A stretch of DNA of 64,000 bases from Fasciola hepatica (GCA_948099385.1 CANUEZ040000024.1:27253001-27317000), one strand, 5' to 3'. Numbered from the stretch's first letter, positions 1 to 62,726 are shown. Notes: generated by a model from the letters alone, not told the origin. Numbers and translations: made by a program.

Positions 1-1309
1 TCCGAAAAAAAATGAATTAGACTCTGATAACCCGTTATCGGTGGCCAAATCGGATTACGGCTAAAATGTCATCACCAAATGAACTACAGAATCCAATCAT
101 TACTTCATATGACAGTAACAAAGGTTAACGGCTGAGCAACTGCACTATTATTACATATACGATCGAGACAAAGAATCATTAAGAATAACTGGTAAGAAAA
201 CGGCTTACTTTCCAGTATTGCCGTTCCTAATGTGAACACGAGAGTATTCAAGTCATAGTATAAGGTGTTATTTCAATACGAAATAACACAAAGTCTATCA
301 GATAACTCTACGTTGAATCTGCAAGCGCTGACTACGTTCATTTTGCTTTAAATAACTCCAGAAAGCTACCAAATTACTTTTATGTACGGCAAAATCTGGA
401 ATGACGAATTATAGTGAAGGTAAAGTTTTACCAGTAGCCTGCTCGCAAAAGGAATATTGCTGTGGACACAGCCGCTGAATTAGCAAGTAGTCTGTTGCAT
501 TCAGTGAATTATCTCGTAATTTTTCAACGAGATACCGTATAAAATGTTAATCAACATAGGAAAACAATATGAGTTAGGTATAGAATATTCAACCTCAAAT
601 AAACGATTTAAGGGAAACTTGTTTCCATTGGACCTATCCCTTGGATGCAGAAGTCCATAGCTTGCATCGTTACACTCTTGAAACAAGGAATAAGTAACTA
701 TAAGCTTCAGAAAAGACAGTTTGGGAAGAGCCCGTGATCTTCAGTTCTACATGACGTCTACATTTTTCACTTGTAAAAGTACACCGATGCATCCACACAT
801 TTTGTGCTACTTCGTCGACAGTCACCACTGTTTTTCGTCTGCTAACTGGGATCCAACCACTTGCTTTACCACCCGAATTATTACTGATCAATCATTTGTC
901 ACATTCATCTCATTTATTAGTACGTCACTCCACGTTATTTCGACTTCTGAGTTAGGTTCCGAGAGCTAAGCGACGTGAAATCTGCCTTCCGGATTTCCTT
1001 GTTTCGCGTACTGATTACTCGAGTTACGGATAACATTCCCCCCCAAAAAAGAAAGTGACCTAGAATACGAACTAGGAGATCCAATCTTTAGATCTGACCC
1101 ACTGTTCGAATCGAGAACACGTATCTCATTCGAAACCATCGACATCCACCAACAGAAAGAAAATTGTGAAGGGTGTCCGCGAAAACTCAGCCACTTCATG
1201 AGTAGACGCGTCAGTAAGTCAGTGTCAGCATACCACTGACTTGTTGAGGTTGTTCTATAGTTGGTATTAACCCGGGTCTTCTTGTTCGCTTGCAATCTCC
1301 AAATTCTTC
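1..1309. other. Downstream flank, no gene recognised
   Basis: I see no conserved protein motif, RNA gene or repeat unit in this stretch. Open frames on both strands are under about 110 codons, have no family signature and look like chance frames. Confidence 0.5.
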
Positions 1310-1314
1310 GACTG

Positions 1315-4216
1315 AAAGGTCAATGGGTAGTGGCTGGACAAAGTCCAGTCTCCCGGTCCTCCAGGATGAGGGTCGATTTAAACTGGCAACTCAGTCGGTA
1401 AAATTAGTGGAAGAATAATTGGTCCAAGCAGATGGGCTTCCACTCAGCCACCCCACTGCCTTGCGGACAGGTTCTCGTTAGAACTGAAGGCTTTTGTTGA
1501 GAACCCTAATCGTCCTCCTGCTTTGCGGCTGGACACCCTAGCAATACCGGTTCAGCATCTTCCATAAACTGCACGAATAGAAAGAATTCCATACTGCATC
1601 GATCGTCGCACAGGATAACCAGGACCGCGCTGCTCATTGCATCGAGCAGGGTGGATGATAATGAGAAAACCACTGCTCAGAGTTCAGTCTCTTTTATTCA
1701 ACCTTTGTCTTCTGTCCCCAACCACATCTATTTGCCCCCTCTATTCACCCATAATGCCCCCACTGATAACACGGTCGATACTCGCAACGGTTCATTGTCA
1801 AGTAGTGTCGTAAATGATCCGCAATCGCATAGGTCACATTTTCTCAAGCCTCGTCGCCCTCTGAATCTCGGATCCTTTGAAGTGCGTACACTCATGCAGA
1901 CCGGTCAGCAGGCGTGCCTAGCGCTCACAACAGGCTCTCTGAAGAATGATGTCTGTTGCGTAAGTGAAACGCGTATCAAAGATTCGAGCAGTCTGATTCA
2001 ACTAACTGTTCCCGGTATTTCATCGAGGTATTTTCTGACCACTTCAGGAGACAACTTGGTATAGGAATTGTTTTGACTGACAAGGCTGAGGCTGCTCTTT
2101 TAGACTGGATCCCGGTTAATAGTAGTTTATGTGCTGTGGGACTCCCAGGGTCAATTGGCTTTCGAAAGGATAGCTGTGTTAGGCTTAGTCTGTTTGTGAT
2201 CTCGGCATGCGCCCGAACAGACTGCAGCTCTGATACGCATAAGGATGAGTTCTGTGACGAACTCACCACTCTCGTTCGCGGGAGCAAGAGTTTGGACATT
2301 GAAGTGCTAGCTGCTGTTGCACGAGATGGCAAACTGAGTGCGTCAGAAGCTTGTTTAAGTGAGCCTTGTGCCTTAGCCGCTCAGAGCAGAGATAACTGGA
2401 ATAGGCTTATCCAGTTTTGCGCGGACAATCGCTTATTCCCATCTAGTACGAAGTAGAGTCGTGCATCCGATTACTAGAGTGAGCGAAAGCGGCCGGTCCC
2501 GACGAACTCCCTCCAGTTCGTTTCAAAGTGAGTGGTGGTGTATTGATAAAATAACTTACCACCTTGCTTCGTGACGTTTGGAAGGAGGGACGTATCCCAC
2601 TATTGTTGGGTTAGTCATTGAGTATACCCATCTTCAAGAAGGGAATACGCAATGATTATAGTAATCATCGTGAAGTCAGTTTAATCCCGATAGTAACCAA
2701 GGTGTTAGCCTCGATTTTGCTGCGTCGTTTTACACCGGCTCGTGAGAGGAACGCCCGCAAACAACAGGCCGGATTCCGCCCAGGTTGGGATGCATCGACC
2801 AGATTTTTACTCTTCGTCAATTACTGGAGGTGCGTCACATACACCGTCGACCAACAATAATGGCTTTACTCGATTTGTAAGGCACCTTCGATTCAGTCGA
2901 CCGAACGGCGCTATTCAATGCTGTTCATCGGAAAGGTTTGTCCCAGAAGTTCGTGAATCTACTGAGGTCATTGTACCCCCATACTTCTGGTCGCGAACGG
3001 TTTACAACAAACTATCCAGTAGGTTCGAGTCGACCAATACGTTCGACAGGGATATCCAATTTCTCCATCCTTGTTCAGCTTCATCATGGACGAGATAACG
3101 GAGAATGTCTTGTGAGGTCTCCAAGATGTGGGCATCGAAATAGGAAGTAGTGTGAAGTTGTGCGACTTAGATTACGCAGACGACGTTGTTTGCTTGTTCG
3201 AATACACGGAACATGCGCAACGTTCACTAGATAGACTTGCAAGAACTGTAGCTCCATTTGGCATGCGCTTTGCACCTTCAAAGTGTAAAGTGATGTTGCA
3301 AGACTGGACGTCAACGGCCCCGAGCTTGATGTTCAATGGAGAGGTGCTCGCAATTGTCAATCGCTTCACTTATCTCGGCAGCATCGTGACGACGGATGGG
3401 TGCACTGTAGTAGAGGTGAACACGAGTATATCCAAGACTCGAGTGGCGTACGCTGGACTAAAGCACTTGTGGCGCCAACCTGATATTTTACTGAAGTTGA
3501 AAGGTCGTGTGTACTGTGTCGTGGTGCGTTCAGTTTTGTTTTATGGTTACGAGAATTGGGGTCTGCGTACGGAAGATATTCGTCGTCTTCAGGTTTTCGA
3601 TCACCGATGTTTTCGTAGTGTCGCTAAGATTGGGTGGAATGACCGAGTAAGCAATACTGAGGTCAGAAACCAAGTATTGGGTACCAGTTCAGGGAGTTTT
3701 CTATCACAGCGTATCCAGCTTGGTAGGGTACATTGATTAGGGCACGTATTACGAATGGTAAACAGGCGTCTACTGTACCGTGCCCTATTCTTCGTTTCTC
3801 CTCGGAAGTGGAAGAAGCCATGTGGAGGTCAACAGATGACTTGGCAACGAGGAATGAAAAAATGTACAGCGAACTTAGGAAAAGTAGATGCTTCACGACT
3901 TCGTGGTTGGGGTCCAAAAGATCCCTCAACCAGTTAGCTGTATACAATAAAGGATATGACAGCGAATCATGAACAGTGGCGATCGTGTTGTCACTTTCTG
4001 TCAAATCAGAATGATTGGTAGATGTGCGTTTGTACAGTTAGACTCTGCATTCCGTGTTGGCTATTGTGGCGTTCTTTCCTTTTTCCCTCCCGTTTAGGTC
4101 TACTCCTGTTCCATCTTGTATATTCATACTTCCTAATTCTGTTTGCAACATGGTGAGAAAGGCAGTGTTCAGTGGGGCTTGCCCTACTGTTTAACGCTGT
4201 ACGATGATGATGATTG
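1315..4216 (+). mobile_element. RTE-type non-LTR retrotransposon, copy 1 (decayed)
   Basis: A near full-length but broken RTE-like element. From about 1315 there is a 5' leader, then an endonuclease N-terminus in the frame from 1651 (VRTLMQTGQQ and CCVSETRIKD, typical of apurinic-type endonucleases). The endonuclease C-terminal part follows in a shifted frame near 2073-2456 (LIQFCADNRLFPSSTK). Reverse transcriptase pieces run from about 2480, with the catalytic YADD box in the frame 3128-3736. The frame ends in TGA exactly where the family reads Trp in WLGHVLRM, and the reading continues in frame after it. The 3' end is a short (GAT)n-like tail near 4205-4216, as usual for RTE. From about 3066 onward it is almost identical to the copies at 36101-38451 and 56541-59795; upstream it is clearly diverged. 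It lies outside the NSD gene and cannot be autonomous. Confidence 0.85.
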
Positions 4217-6160
4217 GACTGCACTACTCGTGGTTTTGAACTACCTATGTATCTGATCCTGTTAGCCGTTCACTGTGCTACTTGCCTCATTATATTCAGA
4301 TCCTTGTATTCTTCTGGAAACCAATAACGCTCATATTTTATTGTAACGGTATTGGTCTGCTAGTCAGGTTGAGCTGTGTCAACAACTTTCAAACTCACAC
4401 TCTTTAGGCTTCCAATCGAGTCTCGAGGTTCACGGCAACGAGTATCCAATGGTGTAAGCCTAACAGAAAAGTGCTGTAGTGAAGTGGCTCCAACCTAAAT
4501 GGGCACGCTGATTTTTTCACTTCATCAGTCTAATGGCACTTTTAAAATACCGACAGCTGCCAGAGTGATAACCCTGGGATTAGTACATTTTCCTCCATTG
4601 ATTGTTATGTTTTTGACAGAGTGGCAGTCGAAAACAGCATTGGAAGCGGTTCTACTGCTTAAGAACTCACCATGAAAGGCCTTTCAAAACAAGATTTAAG
4701 GGTGTTCTTGCGGATCCAAAACATGGTTTTTTAGCGGAGTCGTCCAGCAAGGTCTCCCAAATGGATTGATCAGCATGGGCCACATTCACAGAGGCACACT
4801 ATTCAACTTGTGCGTTTCTAATTAGGGGTATCTATCAGAACGGTTAAGAGTAGCTTTGTATAGCATAATATAGCAGATAATGTGGAATGCGATTCGTTTG
4901 GTGGGATGTCGAAAGAGTCACGCAAGACACCTGGCGGCGGCAGTAGTATTGACTTTTTAGTCATTTGCCATGTTAGACTCATGTCCTACCAAACACAGAT
5001 GCCAAATGGCATATTTTCTCTAGTGGTCCGCCAAAGTTATTTCTAGCTGCGCAGGGAGTTTGATGCGATAGTCGTGAGCGCAGAGGATTACCCTGACAGA
5101 AAATCTGCTTTGAACGGTAGGTGTAACCAGCTTCACAGGTCTCAAGTAAATAAGGACAAACACGTAGCATTTTCAGCCTGAGAAACGCCACGGAGGGACA
5201 CCAGGTTAGTAGTTTTGAAAAGGAGTAATAATGGATAGATGACCCCGACCGTGAATTTCCTTACACAAGTTTGCAATAGTACTATTGAAATAATCAGTGA
5301 AGTGTTTCTCTAGGCTACTCGACCGCGGTCAACAGGGCAGTGGGTGAATTTACTGAAGGTCTTTCTGGCAGCACAAATCTTCCAACACCAAAACAGTGAG
5401 GTGTGACATTCTGTGAGGAACTATTGGTTGTCATAGAATGGCCGAAAATGTGGCGCTGGGGACGCATTCGATAGTAAGTTTCAGGGTACAGATCTCGAAC
5501 CACCTCGTATGGGCCAAATGGAACTCATCAAATGGGCCTGGGAAATCAATTTGTAAACGAGGCTAACGCTTCTTTGGCGTCTTTCAGGCAGCTGATTTTT
5601 GGCAATTTGACATACTGAAAACCTACTGTCACTGATAGGAGCAAACCAGATCGGGAAGTCGAATCGGAAAGACTGCTCAATGCAGTTCAACTAAAGTAGA
5701 CTGATGTTGGGCTACATTGAGTAAAAGCATCAGTGAAGGCGAAACTACGGAAAGAGCATTGCCGTAACCTAATATGAGATGAACTGCACCCGAAGGTTAC
5801 TGGAGACTCCGAACCTTCAGTGAAGAGTTGGCAGTGTGCTTAATTATGAGGTCACATGAACTATGCCAAAAGTTACACCAAACACGCAAATGATCATGCG
5901 CATAATAATTGCAGTTACTATGTATTCTGCCAGACTGAACTAAAGTGATTTCCTTTCATCCCTATTTGACAGATCGATAAAGTTTTTTGAATGAAATTAC
6001 TACAATCCTGGGATCAAACACTATAAAGATGTAACATGTAGTCGGATTGGTGGTTGGTTTGACTAACTAGTAATATACCACTTATTAGAGACTATATTAA
6101 ACTTGATAGGATAAACGACAGTAAGTGATCAGTCCGTAACAAAAGTGAAGAGATAAAAAA
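4217..6160. other. No gene recognised
   Basis: Only short unrelated frames on both strands. No retroelement motif, tRNA-like head or conserved domain could be made out. Confidence 0.4.
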
Positions 6161-6164
6161 TCGA

Positions 6165-7000
6165 ATCAGTGCACGTAGCCATTTAGAGCGTGCCGGGCTT
6201 CCAACCATCCAGCCAGTGGTTATGGGCAGTAAGATATGACTGTGCATGTTAACAGGTAAAGTTTTTGTATTAGAACATTTACTGATGGAACTGATACTGT
6301 TATTCGCAGCTCGCTCCGTGCTTTGTCCTAAGGGTGGTTGTTTTGATTCCCTAGTAATGATACTGTTGAGCAGTAGAAATCAGAAGCACCACAGTCAGGG
6401 AATCCTTAGTGCTTTGTATTTCTACTTTGTTGCATGTTGCCTAACTGATCGTGTGATCCCCACATCATTCCTCCTACTTCAATATCACTATTATATATGG
6501 AAACAAGTTAATAACATTAGGTTGCACGATACCTTCCTCGACATTTCGGCACATCTTTACTAGTGCATACTGCAGTCAATGTGATGGCTTTTAGGTGGTA
6601 AATCGAACATTATCATAAGACTAAAGGCAAACACAATGTTAATCACCCAGCAACTGCTACCAGACGACGGCCGAGTTAAAAATTAGAAATAGTTACCAAT
6701 ATCACTAAGCGTAGTCACTGTCTGCCTCATCGTGGGTGGTGCTGGCTAATTAATAGTACTAAATAATTGCACTTGGCCGTTTAGAACGTATCCGGCCTCC
6801 ACAGTGGGTTACACAACCACGGGATTCATCCAATTATTGATCATATGCAGGTAGGTAAGACTACGTGACACTTGCATTTGCACAACTTAACAGCAAAAAA
6901 GTTACTGTTATTCATGGTTTTCTCCCTAATTTTCAGTCTTGATGATTGTTTTGATAATCAAGTTAGGTTGTTGCTAAGAGCTAGGAATCAGTGCACCTGT
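6165..7000. repeat. Weak diverged direct repeat
   Basis: Two stretches, roughly 6165-6400 and 6765-7000, share scattered similarity. One reads GCACGTAGCCATTTAGAGCG and the other GCACTTGGCCGTTTAGAACG; later parts of both carry a GTTTTGAT block and a GAATCAG block. This may be an old duplicated interspersed element. The alignment is by eye and weak. Confidence 0.3.
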
Positions 7001-10000
7001 TAATGGTTTTTACAATGGAAAAGACCCACTGAATCCTCTAAAATGCGTGAGGCCAAGGTGAAAATACACGATTGAACCGCGAACAAGTTAGCGATAAATA
7101 CTGTATCAATGGACGGCATACTGACGAGCGAATACTGCTTAAATTGTGATTTGACTCAGATTGTCCATGCAAGGCGCTTTAAAATCGACCAGCATGACTA
7201 GTTTATTCACAATAGGCGTGTCCATATTGGCTGATATATCACTAACAGAGCAGAAGGAGTAAGTTGGTAGCTTTGTGCGATCACTCTGCGCTAAAAGAAA
7301 CCATTTTCGAAGCTTAATTTTCAAATTTCGGTACAGGCCACCATCATCTCACGCGGACAGTCGGGGACATTTTTTCGCCGGATGTCAAATCTTAACTACT
7401 GCTATCGTTTTCAGTAACATATGTAGAAATTCAGCCCTCCCGAGGGTCGATACACTGCAAGTGAAAACCTTAAGATTCATCCCGGCTGTTCAATTCGTCA
7501 ATGGTTTTTATGCAATCGAAACTACTTTCGTTTCCGATATTCGCGTGACTCTCAGTTTCCCATCCATATTCTGATCAATACGCTCACACTGATGCCTTAC
7601 AGCTACCACTTTAGATAATTTATCGGTCTTCCACTATCGCACCCTCTTAGCAGTTGCAAATCGTATTCCATTGGACCGCTTCAAACTTGACACATGAAAC
7701 AAAACAAAAGGGTAAACAAACCTTCCTACCGATGTTATTTTTCGGTCTTTGTTTTATTTGCAGATTCGGGGAGGCAACTGTAGTATTTATGTGCGTACAT
7801 CTTGATCCAAAATTATACCAAACTGATACTGGCATTTTAGCGACGGGCAAATGCCAGCTGTCATCGAACGAGGTGAGTCCAGTAACTCTGTGCCTAATGA
7901 CTGCCATTGAGGTGCATACCGATAGCACTGGCTTCCGGAGAAGATCATGTTGGCGTTCCGCATTTTAGAAACAGAAATAGACGTTGTTTTACCGCGTCTC
8001 CGCAATCCTCACATGGTGGACTTCCACAGACGTCTGCCGTTCATGCTGGGTCCTGAATCCACCATCATATACCTCAATGGAGGCTACGTTAGCAAAAATA
8101 CCGAGAATAGTTTCAAAACTTTACCTCAAATGGAACTGTGAACCAGGAGAGAGCTACAAAGTTTTGTTATAATGTTCAGTTGCCAGCTGGTACACCGTGA
8201 AACTCCGGGTTAATGTCTGTTGATTCCATGTTCCAAAGGTATTCTGAATAATTTCAACTGGTAGACCGCCAGAAAGTGCTAAGCCTCGTAATCAGAGGGG
8301 GCGACACAAACGAAAACATCGTCGTGAGTAGTCATAATAACCTGTTTCGTCTTTTCAGATGTTAACTTTCATGTTAAATAATCAACGCTGTCTTCAGGAA
8401 TCGGAAGCGTGTTAACTAATTATCTTCCATTGTACTGTATTCCTGGAGCGCATTTCATGAAGGGCTGTTTATTAGTAATTATAGACATAACTGGGTGTTT
8501 AGCTATTAAATGTGGCGAAACAAGGATCGCTTGTCACATCAGAAGCGTCATCGATAAGACCATTCAGGTGGGCAAAGACCCGTAACAAGACTCTAATTCC
8601 AGGTCATCGAAAATTACCAAACCATTATTGCTTTCTTCCAAGTTATACCTGCATGGAGTATTTTATTGGCACTTAAACTGTTAAGGACTATGGTTTTCCT
8701 GAGGTTATCTTACACGTGAAGGAAACAAAGCGGAGAAGAGCACAATAAGTTCCCCGTCAGTCGTGGATGTATTAATTGAACCATTTTTCAACAGCCGCTT
8801 GAGCACCGCCACAAACTACGGCAGGCCATCAGTTTCTGAACCATCGAGAAACTTTTGAATAAGTCGACAGGCCTGCCGCACTGAATTCCTTATTATGTTA
8901 ACATAGAAGAATTTGTCCCAACTCCGAACGCTTCTTCCTATCATAGGGTAAAGGCGAACAGTCCATCCGCCATTATTTAATTGTCTCAATTTGGACTGCT
9001 TTCACAGTGGATCCGGGCCCCTCATGAACTAATCTGCTCGTACGCTTGAACCAGTTAGTTCCGCCTGCAAACCTGCGGACTAGTATCGGTTACTTGGTTC
9101 TGCGGGAACTGTTACTGCAGATTTAACTGCACAGCGGTGTTTCCGTATCAAAGCTGGATTATATGGTGAATTATGTTCCTCGTTAAGTAACTTAAACAGA
9201 CACACAAAAGCAGCATTAAACTATATCAGAGTCACATAAAAGCCCGACTGACGGTAATTCATTTCTCCGTCGGCCACAGAAAAATGAATCACTTGCAGGT
9301 GCGAAAACGCGTTACTTGTTTTACCGAGTTATATTCACAAGGTCACCAAGGCAATTTCTTTGGAAGTTAAGTTCCACTCCCGAATGAAAAGTTTGATCTA
9401 CTATTGCTCATCTATCAATGACTCACTATTTTTTCTATATCATTCAATTACAGTTCCTTGTTATTCATCAGAAGCACGATTAGTGAATTTGAAACAGATT
9501 GGCACATGAAGCTGGCGCCTGCTTCACTCGGATAGTTGGTACCTAATCGGGGAAATAATACTGTAGCAACTGTGCTCCACCACACCACCCACGTTTATGG
9601 TGCACGTCGACAGTGGCGTCAGGACGTAAACTCGTATAGTCAACAACATCGCAGACAGATTTAGTGGGGATGAGAAAAATCGACCACAGTTGGTTGAACT
9701 CTATTCCGGACCGAACTCCAATTCGCTTGTCACAAGGACGTGTATGGCCCTGGTTGACGCCGCCGTTATGGTAATCGATGATCTGCCCAGTTGAAGATCA
9801 ACACCGCTCATGTTTAGTACAGACCTTGTAGGTGCTCTTACGCTTCATCCTGTCTGATTTTTAGATCGACAGCGGATTTCTCTACGTACACTATGACTGC
9901 AAGGGCCCCAACGCAGGTATTGAAATGAAGACCGAACCAAATGTGACCGGTTCATTTTATTCCCTGAAGGCTCCGCGATAGGTTGTTCATAAGAATTTGT

Positions 10001-12842
10001 GTCCGCTCCACTTTTGAGACGCACTGTATTCGAGGGGAACATGATCCAAACTTGCTGCATCCTCGTGCGCATGCACGTTTATGCACCGACGGCACGCCAA
10101 CCAAAAAGTGTAGATTTTGGTATCCTGGATGGTTTTTGAAGTTGAGAAAGCCAGGCTCGTGTCTTGACAAAAACCAACCCAAAAGTGAAATACTAGGATC
10201 ACGAAAACGTTAGAACTGCAAGGGAATGCAAGAATAACAAGCTAGCGAGTCGGATCGGCGAAGTCTACATGACCAGAAAAAATGGTCAAGGTCTCAATAC
10301 CATTCGCGATTTCGTGGATTGACCATTCATACCGAACTTTTAAGCATCACCCTCGCCAAAGAATTCGACCAGTAGGATATCCCAAAATGGTGGTTTGTAG
10401 GTACGCCACTTCAGAAGATTTCAAGACTTGGAGTACCAGTCTTGCTTTACGAGCAAACCTATACAACCGAATTCAACTTCAGTATTCTTCGGATATATTT
10501 GTCCAACGTGTCGGACTTGGTGAAATCCCCAAATCGAACCATGAACGCGTTTAAGCACCTAGTAACCTTATCACTCCTAACCAACTTTTGGCAAATACCA
10601 GCTTCACTTTGTGGTGCGAACTGCGACATTTTTAGGGCGAATTCCAGTCCATCCCACAGAAAACAAGATTTCAGAAACGGATAAGGTTCTATTGAATCTT
10701 GAGGGTCACCTCTATTCAGAAAAAAACAATACAAAATGGGGCACTGATCACCGAGATACAACCAGTCTGATCACCTTCGATTCCTCTTTGACACAAACGT
10801 CAAATGCCACTGGGTCATCACAAAATTCTTGAATACGAAACGACAGAGCATACGCAACAATGTGCTGTTACACTGACCTGCGTTTGAGGATAAGAAAAGG
10901 GTGAAATTCAACAGATAATGTGTAGGTATATTGAGAGGACAGCAACAAGTATTTACTTGTATCGAAAACAGAGAGAAAGTATTTGAACGTGTGATTTATG
11001 GCTTGACTAGAAGATCTACTTTTGTAGCTATGTTGTGTGAGAAGAGAACGACCACGTCACACGTAAACAACACGTAAAATTCCCCCAAATATATCAGTTA
11101 CAAGATAACATAACACCCTTGTAGGAATCCTACTCGACGCTAATACAACTGGAGTCATTCAGAAAGAAATGAAGCAAACCAGCAAGTTGGCAACTACTAA
11201 ACATCCCAAGTAATTTGGGGTTGTAATTTTGCGTCGACAGCTGTAGACGAAACTAGGAGTTTGTCCTGTGGTTAGATACAGTAACGAAACTGATGATATC
11301 CTGTAATAATAATACAATCGTAGTTCGTAAACTGTTATTCATTATTGGTTTTTTTCGTTGTTAATTTTGAGCATCAGTAAAACATTGTTTTACTGACTTT
11401 CCCGCTTAACTGCGACTCTTTCAGTATTTCGATGACCACAGGGCAACGTCACCCGCTTATGCGACTCGCCCGTTTGGAACGTGGAAGCTGTTTTAATTGC
11501 CTGTATTCTCCATACGGATTCTCGCACGATTTCTCCGTTCAGTCACAAGCTATTAGCCTTAGTCACGACAAATATTGGATCCATACACGACCCTGTTCGG
11601 ACATAACGGAACACTGTGCAAACAAGGAGCTTGCAACACAACACAGCTGGCGCGACCGGGGTTGGGGAAGTTAACAGGCTCGATTCCAGATAAATCAGAG
11701 TGATTTCTCAGTCAATCAATCGGATGGAGATTCAAAACCCTTTTCGCGTATTTTCGTAGTTGAAAGTGAAGTAAAGATGTCAAATTCAACTTGGGAATTA
11801 TTGCGCTCAAAATGAACTTCTTTTGTAAATTTGCCATAATATAGTAAACAAAGAAGGGAAATATATAAATCCACTCAACCATTCATTGTTAATGTTATTA
11901 TTGTGGCAAACAGCAAGTAGCTGAATTTGAGTGATAAATTAGTAAACTGCCCAATATCAGTATGAAGGTTAAATTCACCGGAAGCGGCTGTCATCAAGAC
12001 TGAATTGATGTTGATACTGGGATAACAATTTTGCTGCACGGTAATGCGACATGTGACAAAACAGGCTGGATAAATCGGTTACATACTTCTACAGTAGCGA
12101 AAACATGGACACTTTAGAGGTTTGGTTCCCACAATTGACCGTTATTAGTCCAGTTTCGAACGTGATTGAGAATTTATTCTCAGTATTGGCCAGATAAATT
12201 GACAATTTCATTACACTGGAATTCGGAGGTGAAAATAATGCACTTAACCAGTGGTTTCATAACTCAATTAGTGGACTCCATGCCTCAAAAGCTTAAATAA
12301 GTCGCTGAGAATGGCAAACATATTATTAAGCGAAAAACAATGTGCTTTGAAAATTATGGCATAGGTTTGTGTAGAAACAACTACTCATTTTTCTTATACA
12401 TGCGGTTCATATTCTCTCATGTTTGCGGGTTCATGGAGTATACGAAATGGCCGATTTAATGAATCTGTCGTCCTATATTTGTCTCTGAAGAGCAAGGTAA
12501 CCCGGAATGCCCTTGTATTCACTGGTCACGAAATGATGGGTGTAGCTGACATGAGAGATTTCGATCGAGGGATAGATGATTTTCAAACAAGATGCTCTCA
12601 TTTGAATTTTGACAATAACTGTAAGCAATCGACTTACAACAAACGGCGTACTGGGCGACGGTGCCAAGTCAATTGGTCCGGTACATAGCGGGACGAACGT
12701 CATTTGAATCCGCCACAACAGCTTTGCGAAGCTTTAGACAGAAGGAAGCACGATTTATACGCTTAGAATCAGCGATCCGACCGGCTCTTGGACGACGGAG
12801 CAACATCACAGAACTTCGATGATACTTAAACGAACCGGAACG
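7001..12842. other. Downstream flank, no gene recognised
   Basis: About 6 kb without any frame, splice pattern or repeat that I can support. A weak transposase-like peptide near 12,900 was considered and rejected. Confidence 0.4.
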
Positions 12843-12848
12843 TTTATT
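12843..12848 (-). terminator. Candidate poly(A) signal for the NSD gene
   Basis: The minus strand reads AATAAA about 400 nt beyond the proposed stop codon at 13244. It is the nearest canonical hexamer I found, but hexamers occur by chance at this frequency, so it is only a candidate 3' end. Confidence 0.25.
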
Positions 12849-13243
12849 TCGTCCACGGGAAGACCAGGATCTGGCCATCGGAATACTGATCTTTTCTAAC
12901 GAATCATGGTTTGGTTTCGATGGACACCGAATATTCCCAATTAGGTTGCTATGCGACATGCAGATAATCTGAAAGTAATAGGAGGAAGAAGACCCGATAT
13001 CACGAAAAGAATTTCGATTACTAAATGGTTTTGTAAGCCTATATTTTATCGTTCAATAACTTTTAAACCTTGAATTCGGGCTTTGAAAAATTAAAAAACG
13101 TAGCGACTCGGTACCTTCCAGCAGGTAACCAAATGAAATTCGGAACATGTGGACATCACACAGCATTATTTTCAATGAAGTACCTGCATGCATTTGTTAC
13201 GTCTTATCTATCACAGCGAAAACTGAAATGTCATAAGACAATA

Positions 13244-61532
<48,289 letters not shown>

Positions 61533-61538
61533 AGCCAC

Positions 61539-61720
61539 AGATCAATGAACTAAAAAAGTAGACGGCAATGATGGTGTGACCATACAAATAGGAAGGAAGG
61601 ATCAATCAGAAAGCAGTGAACACTCGCTAACTGTCTTGCGTATTATCTGTGTCGTAGATTTCCGTTTAAGGTCATATTTATGATGCGAAAAACTAAATGT
61701 ACTCAGCTTTTAGGTTATTT
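61539..61720. other. Proximal upstream region of NSD
   Basis: About 200 bp between the proposed start codon and the decayed exon 9-like sequence. It should hold the 5' UTR and perhaps the promoter. I see no TATA box that stands out. Confidence 0.3.
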
Positions 61721-61778
61721 TCATTACAGCGAGAAAACCAATAATGCCGCAGTTCTCACAGATGAACTTGTTAGGAAC
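61721..61778 (-). pseudogene. Decayed copy of the NSD exon 9 start
   Basis: On the minus strand the acceptor and first codons are kept (FICE), then the sequence reads NCGIIGF where exon 9 has DCASGRF, and similarity fades. The first 24 bp fall within the 939-bp near-identical tract; the rest is about 70% similar by eye. Confidence 0.55.
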
Positions 61779-62693
61779 CTTTGTACAAGAGACTGAAATG
61801 AGGATAAACAACCATACCTCACAGACAAAAAGTAAATGAAACTCGTATCATTGAAACATACCCTTGCGAGGTAGATTAGACATTTTGACCCGTAGTTGGG
61901 CTCATTTTACGTACCAGAATGTGATTTCTAATGGCAATTGAATTCAACAATCTAGTTTTAAAATTTTTGCAGTACTTCAATCGACAAACAAACTACTTGG
62001 TAATTAGCAATCCCCTACAAACCAAGCCGCGAAGAAAAAGTCAGATTTCTAGGCACACTATAATTCCAAAATACATTTCTAAGATCAGTACTACTGTGGT
62101 ACTGTTACATCTGTCATTATCACTCTCGTTATTGCGGCATACAACGAAGGCAGACTGAAGATTACCTCAGATAAGAGATGGTTTGATATGTATCGATGAA
62201 CTCATGTATGTGGACTAGTGAGTACGATGAAAAAACAACACATCTCCGATTTTACTGTGGTGACGCATTCCCGAAACTTCGTTGCCACTCCAAAGCAGAG
62301 TTCCAATCCATTTAACGGAGCAGCATCCACGTTTCAGTGAGGTTAGATCAGAGGTCAGAACAAAACTACACTCCGAACCTCGTTCGGCCCAGACATACAG
62401 AACACAACTACCTTGGTCGATTCTCACATAGCCGGTTCATTTTGACCGAGAGAAAAAATCCCCAATGTACTGTTTGCTGTACATCAGAATTCATTCTTGT
62501 ATGTCCAAAATGGTTGGTGCAAAAAGCAAGAAAACACAAAACACTGAATAGTGAACTGTGAAATAAGAATGCTCATTATGCGGTAGACACACAATATTCA
62601 GAAGCGCCACTCTCCACTGTGCAGTCAGCTTACGTGGCAACGCAAATCACACCACAAAACAGGACAATTTAGTTCAACTAAGGTCATGGACAC
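61755..62693 (+). repeat. 939-bp duplicated segment, copy B (upstream of gene)
   Basis: Ungapped match to 27118-28056, with about six substitutions. It starts about 220 bp upstream of the proposed start codon. Beyond 62693 weaker similarity to intron 8 continues, broken by SINE sequences. Confidence 0.95.
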
Positions 62694-62726
62694 AGTCGAA
62701 AGCACTCGTTATTTTTCTATCATATG

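Noticed and set aside
5315..5690. Minus-strand frames considered as an integrase remnant
   Set aside because: A short CQIAKNQ-like stretch alone is insufficient; no DDE signature or zinc-binding HHCC pattern found.
9845..10213. Overlapping open frames on both strands
   Set aside because: No motif, no splice support and no similarity to any family that I recognise.
12690..12960. Possible Tc1/mariner-like transposase peptide (SNESWFGFDGHR) on the plus strand
   Set aside because: Only one short motif-like stretch, with stops around it and no catalytic triad spacing or terminal repeats visible. It also falls in the likely 3' UTR of the NSD gene.
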